Below, piece after piece: positions 35,013 through 43,827 of a stretch of 64,000 nt of DNA. This stretch comes from Rothia uropygialis (lineage in GTDB: Bacteria; Actinomycetota; Actinomycetes; Actinomycetales; Micrococcaceae). Each line of letters starts with the position of its first letter. Positions within the stretch are counted from its first letter, which is position 1. The notes under the pieces were generated by a model. It did not search any database, was not told the origin of the DNA, and saw nothing but the letters and a program-made list of their open reading frames with translations. Location: assembly GCF_004137765.1 (NCBI RefSeq), contig NZ_NOIS01000004.1, forward strand, positions 248,001 through 312,000. The letters run 5' to 3'. A program made the translations under genes and the position numbers.

Positions 35013-35768
35013 CTAGACGTAGCGACGAGCCGCCTGAATGGCCTGCTTGACGTACCCACCGCCGAACAACGCCGCGTGGAGCAGTATCAAATGAAGCTGA
35101 TGCAAGTCCACGCGCTCCTGCCACCCCGCCTCCAGCGGATGGGCCTCTTCATAGCCTTCGAGAATGTCGCGCAGATGCGGGGCACCGAACATCGCCAGCG
35201 CGGCCAGGTCGTCCTCGCGGTGCCCGCCGTACGCCGTCGGATCGATCAGCACGGCTTCGCCACCGGTCCAGAGCACATTGCCCGCCCACAGGTCCCCGTG
35301 CAGCCGGGAAGGCACATCACCGTCGTCGAAGACTCCGTCACGCAACCGCTCACACAGCTGACCGAACAGTCGTCGATCCTCGCTCGAGAAGCCTTTGGCC
35401 TCCCGAACCAGGGGCGCAATCCTCAACTGGGCAAACATTGCTCCCCATGATTCGAATTCACCGAGGGGCAAGGCCAGTTGCTGGCTCGCAGGGCCTTGGT
35501 ATCCGTCACCCTCCCACCCTGGAGGACCCGCTCCCCATGCCGAGGCACCGGCGTTGTGCATCATGGCCAGACCCTGACCGAATGCCCGCGCGGCCGCCGT
35601 GGACGGAGAGGATTCCCGGATCAGTTCTAGCCGGAGGCCGTCCTCAGCCACACCGAGGACGCGGCAAATGCGCGCACCGCCGTCGCTTTCCGCATCGGAA
35701 AGCCATTCGAGGCCAGATTTTTCCCAGTCAGCAGGTCTGCCGATCGTGTGCTTGGTGAAAAACTCCAT
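35013..35768 (-). CDS. Fructosamine kinase family protein
   Basis: A 251-residue kinase of the aminoglycoside-phosphotransferase fold. The Brenner-type catalytic motif HGDLWAGNVLW and the metal-binding LIDPTAYGGHREDDLA are intact and typical of fructosamine/ribulosamine-3-kinases, which phosphorylate glycated protein side chains to start deglycation. The protein is shorter at the N-terminus than many family members, and the P-loop-like region is poorly conserved. It is on the same strand as the ureohydrolase, with 108 bases and a candidate promoter between them. Confidence 0.87.
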   Translation of the reverse strand: MEFFTKHTIGRPADWEKSGLEWLSDAESDGGARICRVLGVAEDGLRLELIRESSPSTAAARAFGQGLAMMHNAGASAWGAGPPGWEGDGYQGPASQQLALPLGEFESWGAMFAQLRIAPLVREAKGFSSEDRRLFGQLCERLRDGVFDDGDVPSRLHGDLWAGNVLWTGGEAVLIDPTAYGGHREDDLAALAMFGAPHLRDILEGYEEAHPLEAGWQERVDLHQLHLILLHAALFGGGYVKQAIQAARRYV

Positions 35769-35852
35769 ACCTCATGATCCACCAACGCACCGTCAGCCCA
35801 AAAGGGGATCGACGTTAACCGGCACGCTACTTTTCTCTGCCACTATGGATTC

Positions 35853-36683
35853 GTGAGTTTCTTGATCGCCCATCGCGGGCACTCCGCAAAGGCCCCCGAA
35901 AACACTGTGGCCGCGTTCCGGGCGGCCGCGGACGCCGGTTTCCAGTGGATTGAGACCGATGCCGACATGCTGGCCGACGGGACGATCGTGCTCATCCACG
36001 ATTCGTCTTTCAAACGCACCGGTAAGGTTGCTGCCCGTGTGAGCGCATCGCAGATTGAAGACCTGGCAGAGATCGACGTAGGTCGCTGGTTCTCGCAGAG
36101 CTTCGCGGACACTCGCGTTCCTACCCTCAGAGACTTGGTGGATCTCATGAACAGCACCGGCCTGAACGTGAATCTGGAGCTCAAGCTCACCGACCCCAAC
36201 CCTGAACGGATCGGCACCTACATTCATGCGGTAACCCGGGAGCTGGAGCGCGTCGAACCTCGTGGCGACAAACCGCGCGTCATCGTTTCCTCGTTCAATC
36301 ACCCCCTGCTCGCGACGCTCCACCTCGCGGTACCCCGCCTTCGCCTGGCCTGCCTCTTCGAGCGGAGCCGTTTCACCCTGACGAGCCGGCATTCAGGATG
36401 GCGAGAGATCGCCCATTCCACCGGTGCGACGTACGTTCACCCGCACCATCGCGAACTCAACGAGCGTATCGTCGAATGGATACATTCCGAAGGGCTCGAA
36501 ATCAACACATGGACCGTCAACAATCCTGGCCGCGCAGCCGAACTCGCCGGCTGGGGCGTCGACGGAATATGTACGGACGGCCCCAAAGGGCTCACTCCGA
36601 ACGACGCGCCCGCGGCGTTGCGGCACACGCCTGCAACCCGACCCGAAACCCATCAGTCCGGAAGCGCAAAAACCCATCCGTGA
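35853..36683 (+). CDS. Glycerophosphodiester phosphodiesterase
   Basis: A 276-residue GDPD-family TIM-barrel enzyme that hydrolyses glycerophosphodiesters to sn-glycerol-3-phosphate and an alcohol. The catalytic motifs are at the N-terminus: AHRGHSAKAPENT (first His-Arg and Glu-Asn pair), ETDADMLADG (metal-binding Glu and Asp) and LIHD (second His). There is no signal peptide, so it acts in the cytoplasm. The C-terminal NTWTVNN and GICTDGPKGL segments are also typical. The start is GTG, six bases after CACTAT, so the transcript may be leaderless. Confidence 0.92.
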   Translation: MSFLIAHRGHSAKAPENTVAAFRAAADAGFQWIETDADMLADGTIVLIHDSSFKRTGKVAARVSASQIEDLAEIDVGRWFSQSFADTRVPTLRDLVDLMNSTGLNVNLELKLTDPNPERIGTYIHAVTRELERVEPRGDKPRVIVSSFNHPLLATLHLAVPRLRLACLFERSRFTLTSRHSGWREIAHSTGATYVHPHHRELNERIVEWIHSEGLEINTWTVNNPGRAAELAGWGVDGICTDGPKGLTPNDAPAALRHTPATRPETHQSGSAKTHP

Positions 36684-36761
36684 TTATTAAATAAAATTTA
36701 CATAAATTAACATTTATAGTTTTCGCTGTAAACATATGGCCAATTCATTTTCCATCCTTTG

Positions 36762-36791
36762 TTGACCACATACTGAGACGTGCATTACATT
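36762..36791 (+). promoter_or_regulatory. Promoter of the secreted protease gene
   Basis: TTGACC (36762-36767) and TACATT (36786-36791) are separated by 18 bases. They lie in an AT-rich 160-base gap, unusual for this window, about 50 bases before the protease start codon. Confidence 0.5.
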
Positions 36792-36843
36792 AGGCTCACC
36801 AGGGCCAAAAATAGTTTGGTCCGTGGCTCTATGGAGTTAGTCA

Positions 36844-37590
36844 ATGAAAAAGCCTCAGCACCTTAAGAGAGCAGCTTCAGCACTCGGAATCCTCGGCGCC
36901 TCAATCGCTTTGGGCGTTTCCGGCACCCCAGCGTTGGCGGCAACGCAGGCGGATTCGACCAATTACATCGTCGGTGGTCAGGCCACCAACAGCCCCAATA
37001 TCGTCCAGCTCTCCTTCAACACCGCAGGAGAGTCGGGGACCTTCGGTTGCACAGGCGAAGCCATCAACAGCGAATGGATTCTGACCGCGCGCCACTGCAC
37101 CGAGGATTCGCAGAACATGAAGGCCTACTACTCGAACGACACGGCCAATCCCGGCAAGGCCTACGGTTCTGACCGAGTAGTCAATTCGCCTTACGGTGAC
37201 GTTGGCTTGATTCATCTCCAAAGCCCGCACCAGGTCAGCTCATACGCCCAGCTGGGAAGCGGCTACAGCCCCAAGTCGGGCGACCAAGGCAATATCTTCG
37301 GGTACGGCCTCCGGGCCAATCAGGGGCGAGCCGACTGGTTGTACACCGCGAGCGTGGACGTCTTGGGTTCGTCGACCGATGCATTCGGCGGCAAGGCAGT
37401 ACACGTCCGCGGTTCGAGCGGAGCCTCCAACCACGGCGACTCGGGTGGCCCGCTGGTCATCAACGGCCAGATCGTCGGCGTGTGCTCGACCGGCGACTCC
37501 GCGGATCCTGGCGCAGATACCCAGGCCGGCAGCAATTACGCCAACCTGACCGATCACCGCGATTGGATCAGCCAGCAGACCGGCGTCTGA
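36844..37590 (+). CDS. Secreted trypsin-like serine protease (S1 family)
   Basis: A 248-residue exported protease. A Sec signal peptide (basic start, hydrophobic core, ALA at residues 30-32) precedes a short propeptide and the mature N-terminus IVGGQ at 42-46. This shows that it is a zymogen cut after residue 41. The catalytic triad is His84 (TARHC), Asp119 (GDVGL) and Ser200 (GDSGGP). Cys69 and Cys85 should form the usual disulfide next to the histidine. The primary-specificity pocket cannot be assigned with confidence. GGAG lies seven bases before the ATG. It is a single gene behind a recognisable promoter. Confidence 0.93.
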   Translation: MKKPQHLKRAASALGILGASIALGVSGTPALAATQADSTNYIVGGQATNSPNIVQLSFNTAGESGTFGCTGEAINSEWILTARHCTEDSQNMKAYYSNDTANPGKAYGSDRVVNSPYGDVGLIHLQSPHQVSSYAQLGSGYSPKSGDQGNIFGYGLRANQGRADWLYTASVDVLGSSTDAFGGKAVHVRGSSGASNHGDSGGPLVINGQIVGVCSTGDSADPGADTQAGSNYANLTDHRDWISQQTGV

Positions 37591-37790
37591 TCCAGGCATT
37601 CTACGGCCACCGCTTCGCGCGGCGGCAACCCCTTCACCTCCGGGCGTTGTCGTCGCGCGAATACTTTTGGGCACACCGAGGATTCTCAGGACACAGAAGA
37701 ATTTCGATATCTTGAGGAAAGCTCGGTACTTCTTCCCGAACCGGAAGCGATGATCAGCGCCCGTCGAAATATGAAATACGCTGAGAGTCT

Positions 37791-38357
37791 CTACTTATTC
37801 ACCAAAACCCAGAGGACCTCCGCGGGCCCGCCACCGGTACTTCGCCATGAATGAGGCTCGCGACCGCTCAGGGTCACAGAATCTCCTGGGCCCAGCTCAA
37901 GCTCCCCGACGCTGGTCCTCAGCACGAATTCACCCGAGATGACGTGCAGAACCTCCGTCTCGCATTCCACGGTGTAGAGGGCTTCCTCGCCGGTTCCTCC
38001 GGGTTCGATACTCGCCCGGATGACTTGGACCTTCTCGAGGTTCGGGCCTGACACGAGTCGCTCGTGGATTCCCGCCCCGCCGAGGTCCACCTCGGGCGCC
38101 TCCTCCAGACGAATCACCTGGGTATCGGGTTCCGCGAAGAGATCACCGACATTCACGCGGAGCGCCCTGCACAATTTGACGAGCGACGCGACGGAGGGCG
38201 AGGTCTGGTCTCTCTCGACACGACTGATGAACCCTTTGGTCAGGTCCGTTGCTGTTGCCAGCTGCTCAATCGTCATATGCTGTCGCAATCGGTGATTGCG
38301 AAGCCGTGACCCCAGTTCAGGCGACCTCTCCAGTTGCTGAACGGGCAACGCCTTCAT
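37791..38357 (-). CDS. XRE-family regulator with C-terminal cupin sensor
   Basis: A 188-residue regulator. An XRE helix-turn-helix occupies about residues 15-70 (RLRNHRLRQHMTIEQLA then GFISRVERDQTSPSVASL), and a cupin domain fills about residues 100-185 (TEVLHVISGEFVLR and LGPGDSVTLSG). Proteins of this layout (PuuR/HipB-cupin type) sense amines, amino acids or their breakdown products. It is divergent from a sodium:solute symporter, with an inverted repeat between them, and so probably controls the symporter and the following ThDP enzyme. AAGGATTGAGCG precedes the ATG. Confidence 0.9.
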   Translation of the reverse strand: MKALPVQQLERSPELGSRLRNHRLRQHMTIEQLATATDLTKGFISRVERDQTSPSVASLVKLCRALRVNVGDLFAEPDTQVIRLEEAPEVDLGGAGIHERLVSGPNLEKVQVIRASIEPGGTGEEALYTVECETEVLHVISGEFVLRTSVGELELGPGDSVTLSGREPHSWRSTGGGPAEVLWVLVNK

Positions 38358-38384
38358 CGCTCAATCCTTTCATTGGCCTCTATG

Positions 38385-38406
38385 CATGGTATCGATAGAG
38401 ACCATG
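38385..38406. promoter_or_regulatory. Candidate operator between the XRE-cupin regulator and the symporter
   Basis: CATGGT (38385-38390) and ACCATG (38401-38406) form an inverted repeat with a ten-base spacer. It is centred in the region between the divergent genes, where the XRE-cupin protein would be expected to bind. Confidence 0.4.
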
Positions 38407-38438
38407 AATTGCGCATCACATCAGGATTGGAACCGTTC

Positions 38439-39908
38439 TTGAACCTCCTCATCATTCTTCTGTACTTGGCCGCGATGGTTCTTATCGGCTGGTACGGCAA
38501 ACGCCGCGCTAGGAGCACGGAAGACTATCGCGTGGCCGGACGTCGGCTGGGATATCTCTTCTTCACCGGGACGATGTCCGCGGTCGTCCTAGGCGGAGCC
38601 GCAACGATCGGCGGCGTCGGACTCGGATACACCTACGGCATTTCCGGGATGTGGATGGTTGCCGCCATCGCGGTCGGCGTCATGGTGCTTTCCCTGGCTT
38701 TTGCCGGACGCCTTCAGAGGCTGGGCGTGTACACGGTGTCCCAGATGCTCGGCCTTCGTTACGGCGGCCGTGCGGTCAAAGCGTCGTCCGTGGTCATGCT
38801 CGGGTACACCGTGATGCTGGCCGTGACCTCGACCTCCGCCTACGCGTCGATCTTCAAGGTCCTGTTCAATATGGACCGGCCCTGGGGCATCGTGATCGGG
38901 TCCGTGGTTGTCATCGGGTATTCGATCCTGGGCGGCATGTGGTCCATCACCCTGACCGATCTGATGCAGTTCCTGATCATGACGGTGGGCATGTTCTTCC
39001 TGCTCCTCCCGTTCTCTCTCCACTCGGCCGGCGGTTGGTCCGGTCTGCACGCGCGCCTCGATTCGGAGTTCTTCGACCCTGGAGCCATGGGTGCGCAGTC
39101 CATCATCACGATGTTCGTCGTCTACACCTTGGGTCTGCTGGTCGGGCAGGATATTTGGCAGCGCGTCTTCACGTCCCGCACCCCTCGTGTCGCACGGTGG
39201 GGCGGATTCGCTGCGGGCGTCTACACGCTTTTGTACGGCATCGCGGGTGCGATCATCGGCATGGCCGCCGCCGTGGTTCTTCCGGATCTCGAGGTCTCCG
39301 ATGACGCCTTCGCGGCTCTCGCGCAGGACTATCTCCCCGCCGGCCTGGGTGGCGTGGTGCTTGCTGCCGGCGTCGCCGCAATGATGTCCACGGCCTCGGG
39401 AGCCCTGATCGCTTCGGCCACGGTTGCGAGGGTCGACGTCGTGCCGTTGTTGTCCCGCGCATTCGCGCTACCCAAGCCTCGGGTGCACGAGGAATCGGGT
39501 GGTTCCGGACTCGAGAATCCCGACGACTCGGATGCAAGCATGAAGCTCGACAGGCTGTATGTGCTGGTCATTGGAGTGTTCGTGACCGTCATCGCGATGA
39601 TCGTGCCCAGCGTGGTCACAGCGTTGACCATCGCATACGACATCCTCGTCGGCGGACTCTTGGTTGCGATCCTCGGCGGCCTCTTCTGGAAACGCGGGAC
39701 AGGGCCTGGAGCCGCCAGTTCGATGCTGGTGGGTGCGATCAGTGTTCTGGTATCCATGGCGTTCTTCGGTGTCGCCGCGAACGAGCCCATTTACGTCGGC
39801 CTGGCTCTGTCCCTGGTCGTCTACGTCGCGGTTTCGCTCTCGACGCCGCGCACCAATTCGGCGACACTTGGTGAGTGGCAGGCTCGGCTCGAAGGATCCC
39901 GCAGGTAG
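38439..39908 (+). CDS. Sodium:solute symporter
   Basis: A 489-residue integral membrane protein of the SSS family with about 13 helices. The GYTYGISGMW region, the MLGLRYGGRAV loop after an early helix, and AAMMSTASGALIASATVARVD near the middle are typical sodium-site and core motifs. It imports an organic solute with Na+. Given its neighbours, that may be a basic amino acid or guanidino compound. I choose the TTG at 38439 (AGGA upstream), which gives the usual short N-terminus of this subgroup and leaves an 81-base divergent promoter. An ATG at 38382 would leave only 24 bases to the regulator gene. Confidence 0.85.
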   Translation: MNLLIILLYLAAMVLIGWYGKRRARSTEDYRVAGRRLGYLFFTGTMSAVVLGGAATIGGVGLGYTYGISGMWMVAAIAVGVMVLSLAFAGRLQRLGVYTVSQMLGLRYGGRAVKASSVVMLGYTVMLAVTSTSAYASIFKVLFNMDRPWGIVIGSVVVIGYSILGGMWSITLTDLMQFLIMTVGMFFLLLPFSLHSAGGWSGLHARLDSEFFDPGAMGAQSIITMFVVYTLGLLVGQDIWQRVFTSRTPRVARWGGFAAGVYTLLYGIAGAIIGMAAAVVLPDLEVSDDAFAALAQDYLPAGLGGVVLAAGVAAMMSTASGALIASATVARVDVVPLLSRAFALPKPRVHEESGGSGLENPDDSDASMKLDRLYVLVIGVFVTVIAMIVPSVVTALTIAYDILVGGLLVAILGGLFWKRGTGPGAASSMLVGAISVLVSMAFFGVAANEPIYVGLALSLVVYVAVSLSTPRTNSATLGEWQARLEGSRR

Positions 39909-40065
39909 CAGGCCCGATTTCCGAATGGACCCGGTTTTCTGGTGAGCGGGTTGCCGGGTCCCCAAAAAGTTTCATATATGTATATTCTGGTTGCGCGTCA
40001 GGATACTTTTGTAGAGAACCCACAACCCCATCCGCTGCAGCGCCGCGGCGAAGAGGAGGAGCATC

Positions 40066-41709
40066 ATGAGCGATCAGGCCGCACGGGAAAACCCCGTTCA
40101 GACCGAACAGCGTCACAACGCGGGTTATGCCATTCTGGCTACTTTGCGGAATTACGGTATCGACACCGTCTTCGGCATCCCTGGCACCCACAACCTTGAG
40201 TTCTACCGACACCTCGATGAACTCGGCATCAAGCCCGTGACCACCCGTCACGAGCAGGGCGCCTCATACGGTGCCGACGGATGGTCGCTGACCAAGGGCC
40301 TTCCCGGCGTGGTCATCACGACGTCGGGTCCGGGACTGCTCAATTCTCTCTCCGGCGCGGCCACGGCGTATGCCGAATCCCGCCCGATGATCATCCTGTC
40401 CCCCGGCCGGCCTCGCGGCACCGAATTCCGCGACATCGGGTCCCTGCACGAGACCAAGAACCCCACCGGAGCCGTGGACTCGATCATCGGGCTGTCCCGC
40501 CGCGTCAGCTCGGCCTCCGAGGCGGTAGAGATGATCCACAACGCGTTCGTCTCCTTTAAGCATTCCCGTCCGCGCCCGATCCACATCGAGGTTCCCCTGG
40601 ACGTTCTCGAGGAGACCGGGGGTTTCACCGAGGAAGAGCTCCAGGCCCGCCCCCTCGGCTCCTTCCAGCCGGCTCAGCCGCACGACATCGCCCGCGCCGC
40701 GAACATGCTGGCCTCAGCGGAGAAACCGATCATCGTTGCCGGTGGTGGTTCGGTCGCAGCGCACGAAGCGGTTCTGGAGCTGGCCGAACTGCTTGAGGCG
40801 CCGGTGATCACCTCGACCAACGGCAAGGGCGCGATCCCTGAGCGACACCGATTGTCCCTCGGCGCGGACCTGCGCCTGAGCACCGCCCACGAATTCTGCC
40901 GCAAGGCTGACGCGATGCTGATCATCGGTTCTAAAATCGGCGAGGCCGAACTCTGGGGTGGCGACATCCGCCCGAACGGCCCGATCATCCGCGTGGACAT
41001 CGAGCGCCAGCAGATGCTGACCAACATCACCCCGGATCTCGAGCTCCCGGGCAACTCGGTGGCCGTGGTCCCTCAGCTGGTCTCCGCGCTCAAGGCTGAA
41101 GGCGTGGAACCTGGCTCGCGCCCGGCGCCGGACTTGACCGCGGTCTTCGAAAAGCTCGACGAGGAAGGCCGGTCGATTGCCCCGGAGCTCGCCAAGATCA
41201 ACGAGATCATCATGAGCGTGCTGCCGGACAACGCCATCGTTGGCGGCGATTCCTCTCAGGTCACCTACATGGGCACGACGACGTTCTACCGCGCACCCAA
41301 ACCCAACTCGCTGTTGTACATGGGCACCTATGCGACCCTCGGCTACGGGCTCCCCGCGTCCATCGGAGCCAAGGTAGCCGCCCCGGACCGTCCGGTGATC
41401 TGCCTTCTCGGCGACGGCGCACTCATGTTCGCCATCCAGGAAGTCATGACCGCAGTCGAGCAAGAACTGGACTTGCCGATTATCTGCGTGGACAACGGGG
41501 GCTACGGAGAAATCCGCGCCAACGAAGAGGACCGGAACATTGCACCCATCGCGGTGGACCTCAAGCAACCCGACTGGGTCAAGCTCGCGGAAGGCTTTGG
41601 CGCCACGGGATTCTCGGCCACCATGGAAACCTTGGCCCAGAAGGTCCAGGAAGCGATGAAGACCAAGGGTCCGTCCCTGATCCACCTCACCATCGGCCGG
41701 GGCCTGTAA
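40066..41709 (+). CDS. ThDP-dependent decarboxylase, probable 5-guanidino-2-oxopentanoate decarboxylase type
   Basis: A 547-residue member of the acetolactate synthase/pyruvate decarboxylase superfamily. Three domains are seen: the PYR domain with catalytic Glu63 (TRHEQGASYGADG), a central domain, and the PP domain with the ThDP motif starting GDGAL at residue 449 and ending DNGGYGEI. The GIPGTHNLEFYRHL segment resembles AruI-type 2-ketoarginine decarboxylases, which give 4-guanidinobutyraldehyde. A nearby ureohydrolase, transaminase and aldehyde dehydrogenases would fit that pathway. AGGAGGAGCATC precedes the ATG. It lies 157 bases after the symporter gene and may have its own AT-rich promoter. 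Confidence 0.85.
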   Translation: MSDQAARENPVQTEQRHNAGYAILATLRNYGIDTVFGIPGTHNLEFYRHLDELGIKPVTTRHEQGASYGADGWSLTKGLPGVVITTSGPGLLNSLSGAATAYAESRPMIILSPGRPRGTEFRDIGSLHETKNPTGAVDSIIGLSRRVSSASEAVEMIHNAFVSFKHSRPRPIHIEVPLDVLEETGGFTEEELQARPLGSFQPAQPHDIARAANMLASAEKPIIVAGGGSVAAHEAVLELAELLEAPVITSTNGKGAIPERHRLSLGADLRLSTAHEFCRKADAMLIIGSKIGEAELWGGDIRPNGPIIRVDIERQQMLTNITPDLELPGNSVAVVPQLVSALKAEGVEPGSRPAPDLTAVFEKLDEEGRSIAPELAKINEIIMSVLPDNAIVGGDSSQVTYMGTTTFYRAPKPNSLLYMGTYATLGYGLPASIGAKVAAPDRPVICLLGDGALMFAIQEVMTAVEQELDLPIICVDNGGYGEIRANEEDRNIAPIAVDLKQPDWVKLAEGFGATGFSATMETLAQKVQEAMKTKGPSLIHLTIGRGL

Positions 41710-41837
41710 TACCGAATTGAGGTTCGGCCGTCCGGGCTTCGGACGGCGCCGTGTGTAGCAGACATGGATTGGTACCGTCTGTTCACGCAGCGCCGTGCCC
41801 GGCGGCCGTATATCCCGGGAGACCGTCTGTTTCTGCA

Positions 41838-41843
41838 TAAAGT
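41838..41843 (+). promoter_or_regulatory. -10 box of a leaderless promoter
   Basis: TAAAGT ends six bases before the GTG at 41850. No ribosome binding site lies between. Confidence 0.45.
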
Positions 41844-41849
41844 GGATCC

Positions 41850-42437
41850 GTGCATAGTCTTCAACGATCCGCCGCGTTCGCCGGCACGGAGATCTTCTCC
41901 CCGTTCATCCTCGCGGCAGCGTTGCTCATCGCTGTTCCCGCAAGCGCCGGCCCGGGATGGGCATGGCAGGCTGTCGTGGGTGTCGTTGCCGTCGTCGTGA
42001 TCCCGTGGGGGCTTTCCCTGTATATGGCGCACACGGGCCAGGTCAGCGATCGGTTCATTTACCACCGGAAACAGCGATACGTCTTCTACGGCCTGTCCCT
42101 GATCTCGATCGCCGCGGGCACCACAATTCTTCTGGTTGCCCCTGCTGCGGCGGCAACCAAGAGCATCATCGTGGTGATGCTGCTGGCCGTCCTGATCATC
42201 GCGCTCGTGAATTTTCGGCTCAAAGCCAGCGCACATGCTGGCATGAGCGCTGTCTTCGGCATGGTTCTCCCCGGTCTTCTGGGGCCGTGGTGGATCATCC
42301 TGTCTCTGGTCGTTCATGCCACGGTCTGCTGGTCCCGGTGGTACCTCAGAAAACACACCGTTCCGGAGATCCTCGTGGGCTCCGTCATCGGCCTCATTCT
42401 CGGAGCGTGCCATCTCTGGTTTGTTTCTTCCCACTGA
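41850..42437 (+). CDS. PAP2-like membrane protein with degenerate motifs
   Basis: A 195-residue membrane protein with about six helices. Its layout matches PAP2 phosphatases: the second motif appears as SAHAGMS (normally PSGH) and the third as WSRWYLRKHTVPEILVG (normally SRxxxxxHxxxD). The His of motif 3 remains, but the expected Asp is absent and the first KxxxxxxRP motif is not clear. It may bind lipid phosphates without the classic activity, or use altered residues. The GTG at 41850 follows TAAAGT by six bases and looks leaderless. It is a single gene. Confidence 0.75.
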   Translation: MHSLQRSAAFAGTEIFSPFILAAALLIAVPASAGPGWAWQAVVGVVAVVVIPWGLSLYMAHTGQVSDRFIYHRKQRYVFYGLSLISIAAGTTILLVAPAAAATKSIIVVMLLAVLIIALVNFRLKASAHAGMSAVFGMVLPGLLGPWWIILSLVVHATVCWSRWYLRKHTVPEILVGSVIGLILGACHLWFVSSH

Positions 42438-42529
42438 CTCTCCGTTTCTCATGATGGTCACCATTTGCGCGGGTGGCTGACCTGCGGGGAAGCTGAAACC
42501 GCTAGAACGGAAGTGTGAGAAAGGGCCAC

Positions 42530-43450
42530 ATGTTCGGAGTGCTCGAAGGCTTCGCCATCATTGGGGTCGTTGTCGGCATTGGGTACCTCGTCGAACGGAT
42601 GGGCATCCTGGGCAAGAACGCCGGGTGGACCCTCAACCGGTTCGCGTTCTTCGTGGCCCTGCCCGCCCTCATGTTCACGACCCTGGCGACCGCTGACCTG
42701 CACGTCATCTTCTCCGCCCGGCTTCCGGTGGCCGCCCTGAGCTTCGTTGCAATGGCCGCGGTCTACACGCTGATCGCCGGGGTATTCCTCAAACGGGGAG
42801 TCGGTCGAGTAACGGTCGGGGCAGTGGGTTCAGCCCTTCTGAATTCCAACAATATGGGCCTCCCCGTTGCGACGTACATTTTCGGTGACCCCACACAGGT
42901 GGCCCCGATTCTGCTCTTTCAGCTCGTTCTCGCGACTCCGGTTTGTTTAGCAATTTTCGACGTCGTCGCGAAAGGCAGGGTTTCCGCCCGGGACATTTTG
43001 AGCCAGCCGTTTCGCAATCCCATCATTATCGGATCGGTCCTCGGGGTCCTCGTGAATGCGCTGGGGGTTCGCGTGCCCAATGTGATCCACGAACCCTTGG
43101 GCCTCATTGGCGGCGCGGGAATCCCGCTGATTCTGGTGGCCTTCGGAATGTCCTTGCGCGGAAACCGCCCGCTCGCGGTCGAGGGGCAGAAGACCGAAAC
43201 CCTGCTTGCGGTCGGCCTCAAAGTCGTGGCCATGCCGATCGCGGCTTTCCTTCTGGGACAGTATGTTTTCCATTTGGCCCCTCACGATCTGTTCGCGGCA
43301 ACGGCCCTTGCCGGATTGCCGACGGCTCAGAACCTCTTCAGCTTCTCGTCCCGATACAACCAGAACATCTCTCTGGCGAGGGACATCGTTCTGCTTTCGA
43401 CGATTGCGGCTGTACCGGCGTTGTTCGTGATCGCCGCGATCATGGCCTAG
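42530..43450 (+). CDS. AEC family transporter
   Basis: A 306-residue membrane protein of the auxin-efflux-carrier fold with about ten helices. The segments NSNNMGLPVATYIFGD (the AEC helix-break region with Asn and Pro) and GLPTAQNLFSFSSRY near the C-terminus are typical. Bacterial members transport malate, malonate or other carboxylates. The ATG at 42530 has GAAAGG upstream; a GTG 15 bases earlier is an alternative. The stop overlaps the stop of the convergent crcB gene by four bases, and no terminator is visible between them. Confidence 0.88.
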   Translation: MFGVLEGFAIIGVVVGIGYLVERMGILGKNAGWTLNRFAFFVALPALMFTTLATADLHVIFSARLPVAALSFVAMAAVYTLIAGVFLKRGVGRVTVGAVGSALLNSNNMGLPVATYIFGDPTQVAPILLFQLVLATPVCLAIFDVVAKGRVSARDILSQPFRNPIIIGSVLGVLVNALGVRVPNVIHEPLGLIGGAGIPLILVAFGMSLRGNRPLAVEGQKTETLLAVGLKVVAMPIAAFLLGQYVFHLAPHDLFAATALAGLPTAQNLFSFSSRYNQNISLARDIVLLSTIAAVPALFVIAAIMA

Positions 43451-43827
43451 CCACAGAGCGTTCCGATCATCAGACCCGCGGCCGCCGCGCCGGTCGCCAG
43501 GAGCACCATGCCGAAGGCGTTGAGCAGTGCCGCACCCCAGCGGCGTTCCTGGATAAGCCGAAAGGTTTCGACGCTCGCGGTGGAGAACGTCGTATAACCG
43601 CCCATGAATCCGGCGCCGACCGTGGTCTGGACTTCCGAGGAGATCCCGTGGGCCATGAGCAATCCCGCAAGGAATCCGAGCAGAAGCGAGCCCGAGAGGT
43701 TGATGAGGTTCGTCGCCCACGGCATGGTGTTGCCGAACACCGATTTGAGCACTCCGTCGAGAAACATCCGGACTGCCGCGCCCGCTCCGCCCGCGAGCGC
43801 CACGCCCAGGAACAACCAGTCGATCAC
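43447..43827 (-). CDS. crcB: Fluoride channel CrcB/Fluc, second copy
   Basis: A 126-residue, four-helix membrane protein of the Fluc family, which exports fluoride as a dual-topology dimer. The N-terminal GGAGAAVRM, the NLINLSGSLLLGF segment and the GFMGGYTTFSTASVET motif (central sodium site and Phe-box) are conserved. Its ATG overlaps the stop of the upstream crcB by four bases (ATGA). Paired crcB genes in Gram-positive bacteria often make heterodimers with fixed opposite topology, a likely arrangement here. Confidence 0.92.
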   Translation of the reverse strand: MIDWLFLGVALAGGAGAAVRMFLDGVLKSVFGNTMPWATNLINLSGSLLLGFLAGLLMAHGISSEVQTTVGAGFMGGYTTFSTASVETFRLIQERRWGAALLNAFGMVLLATGAAAAGLMIGTLCG

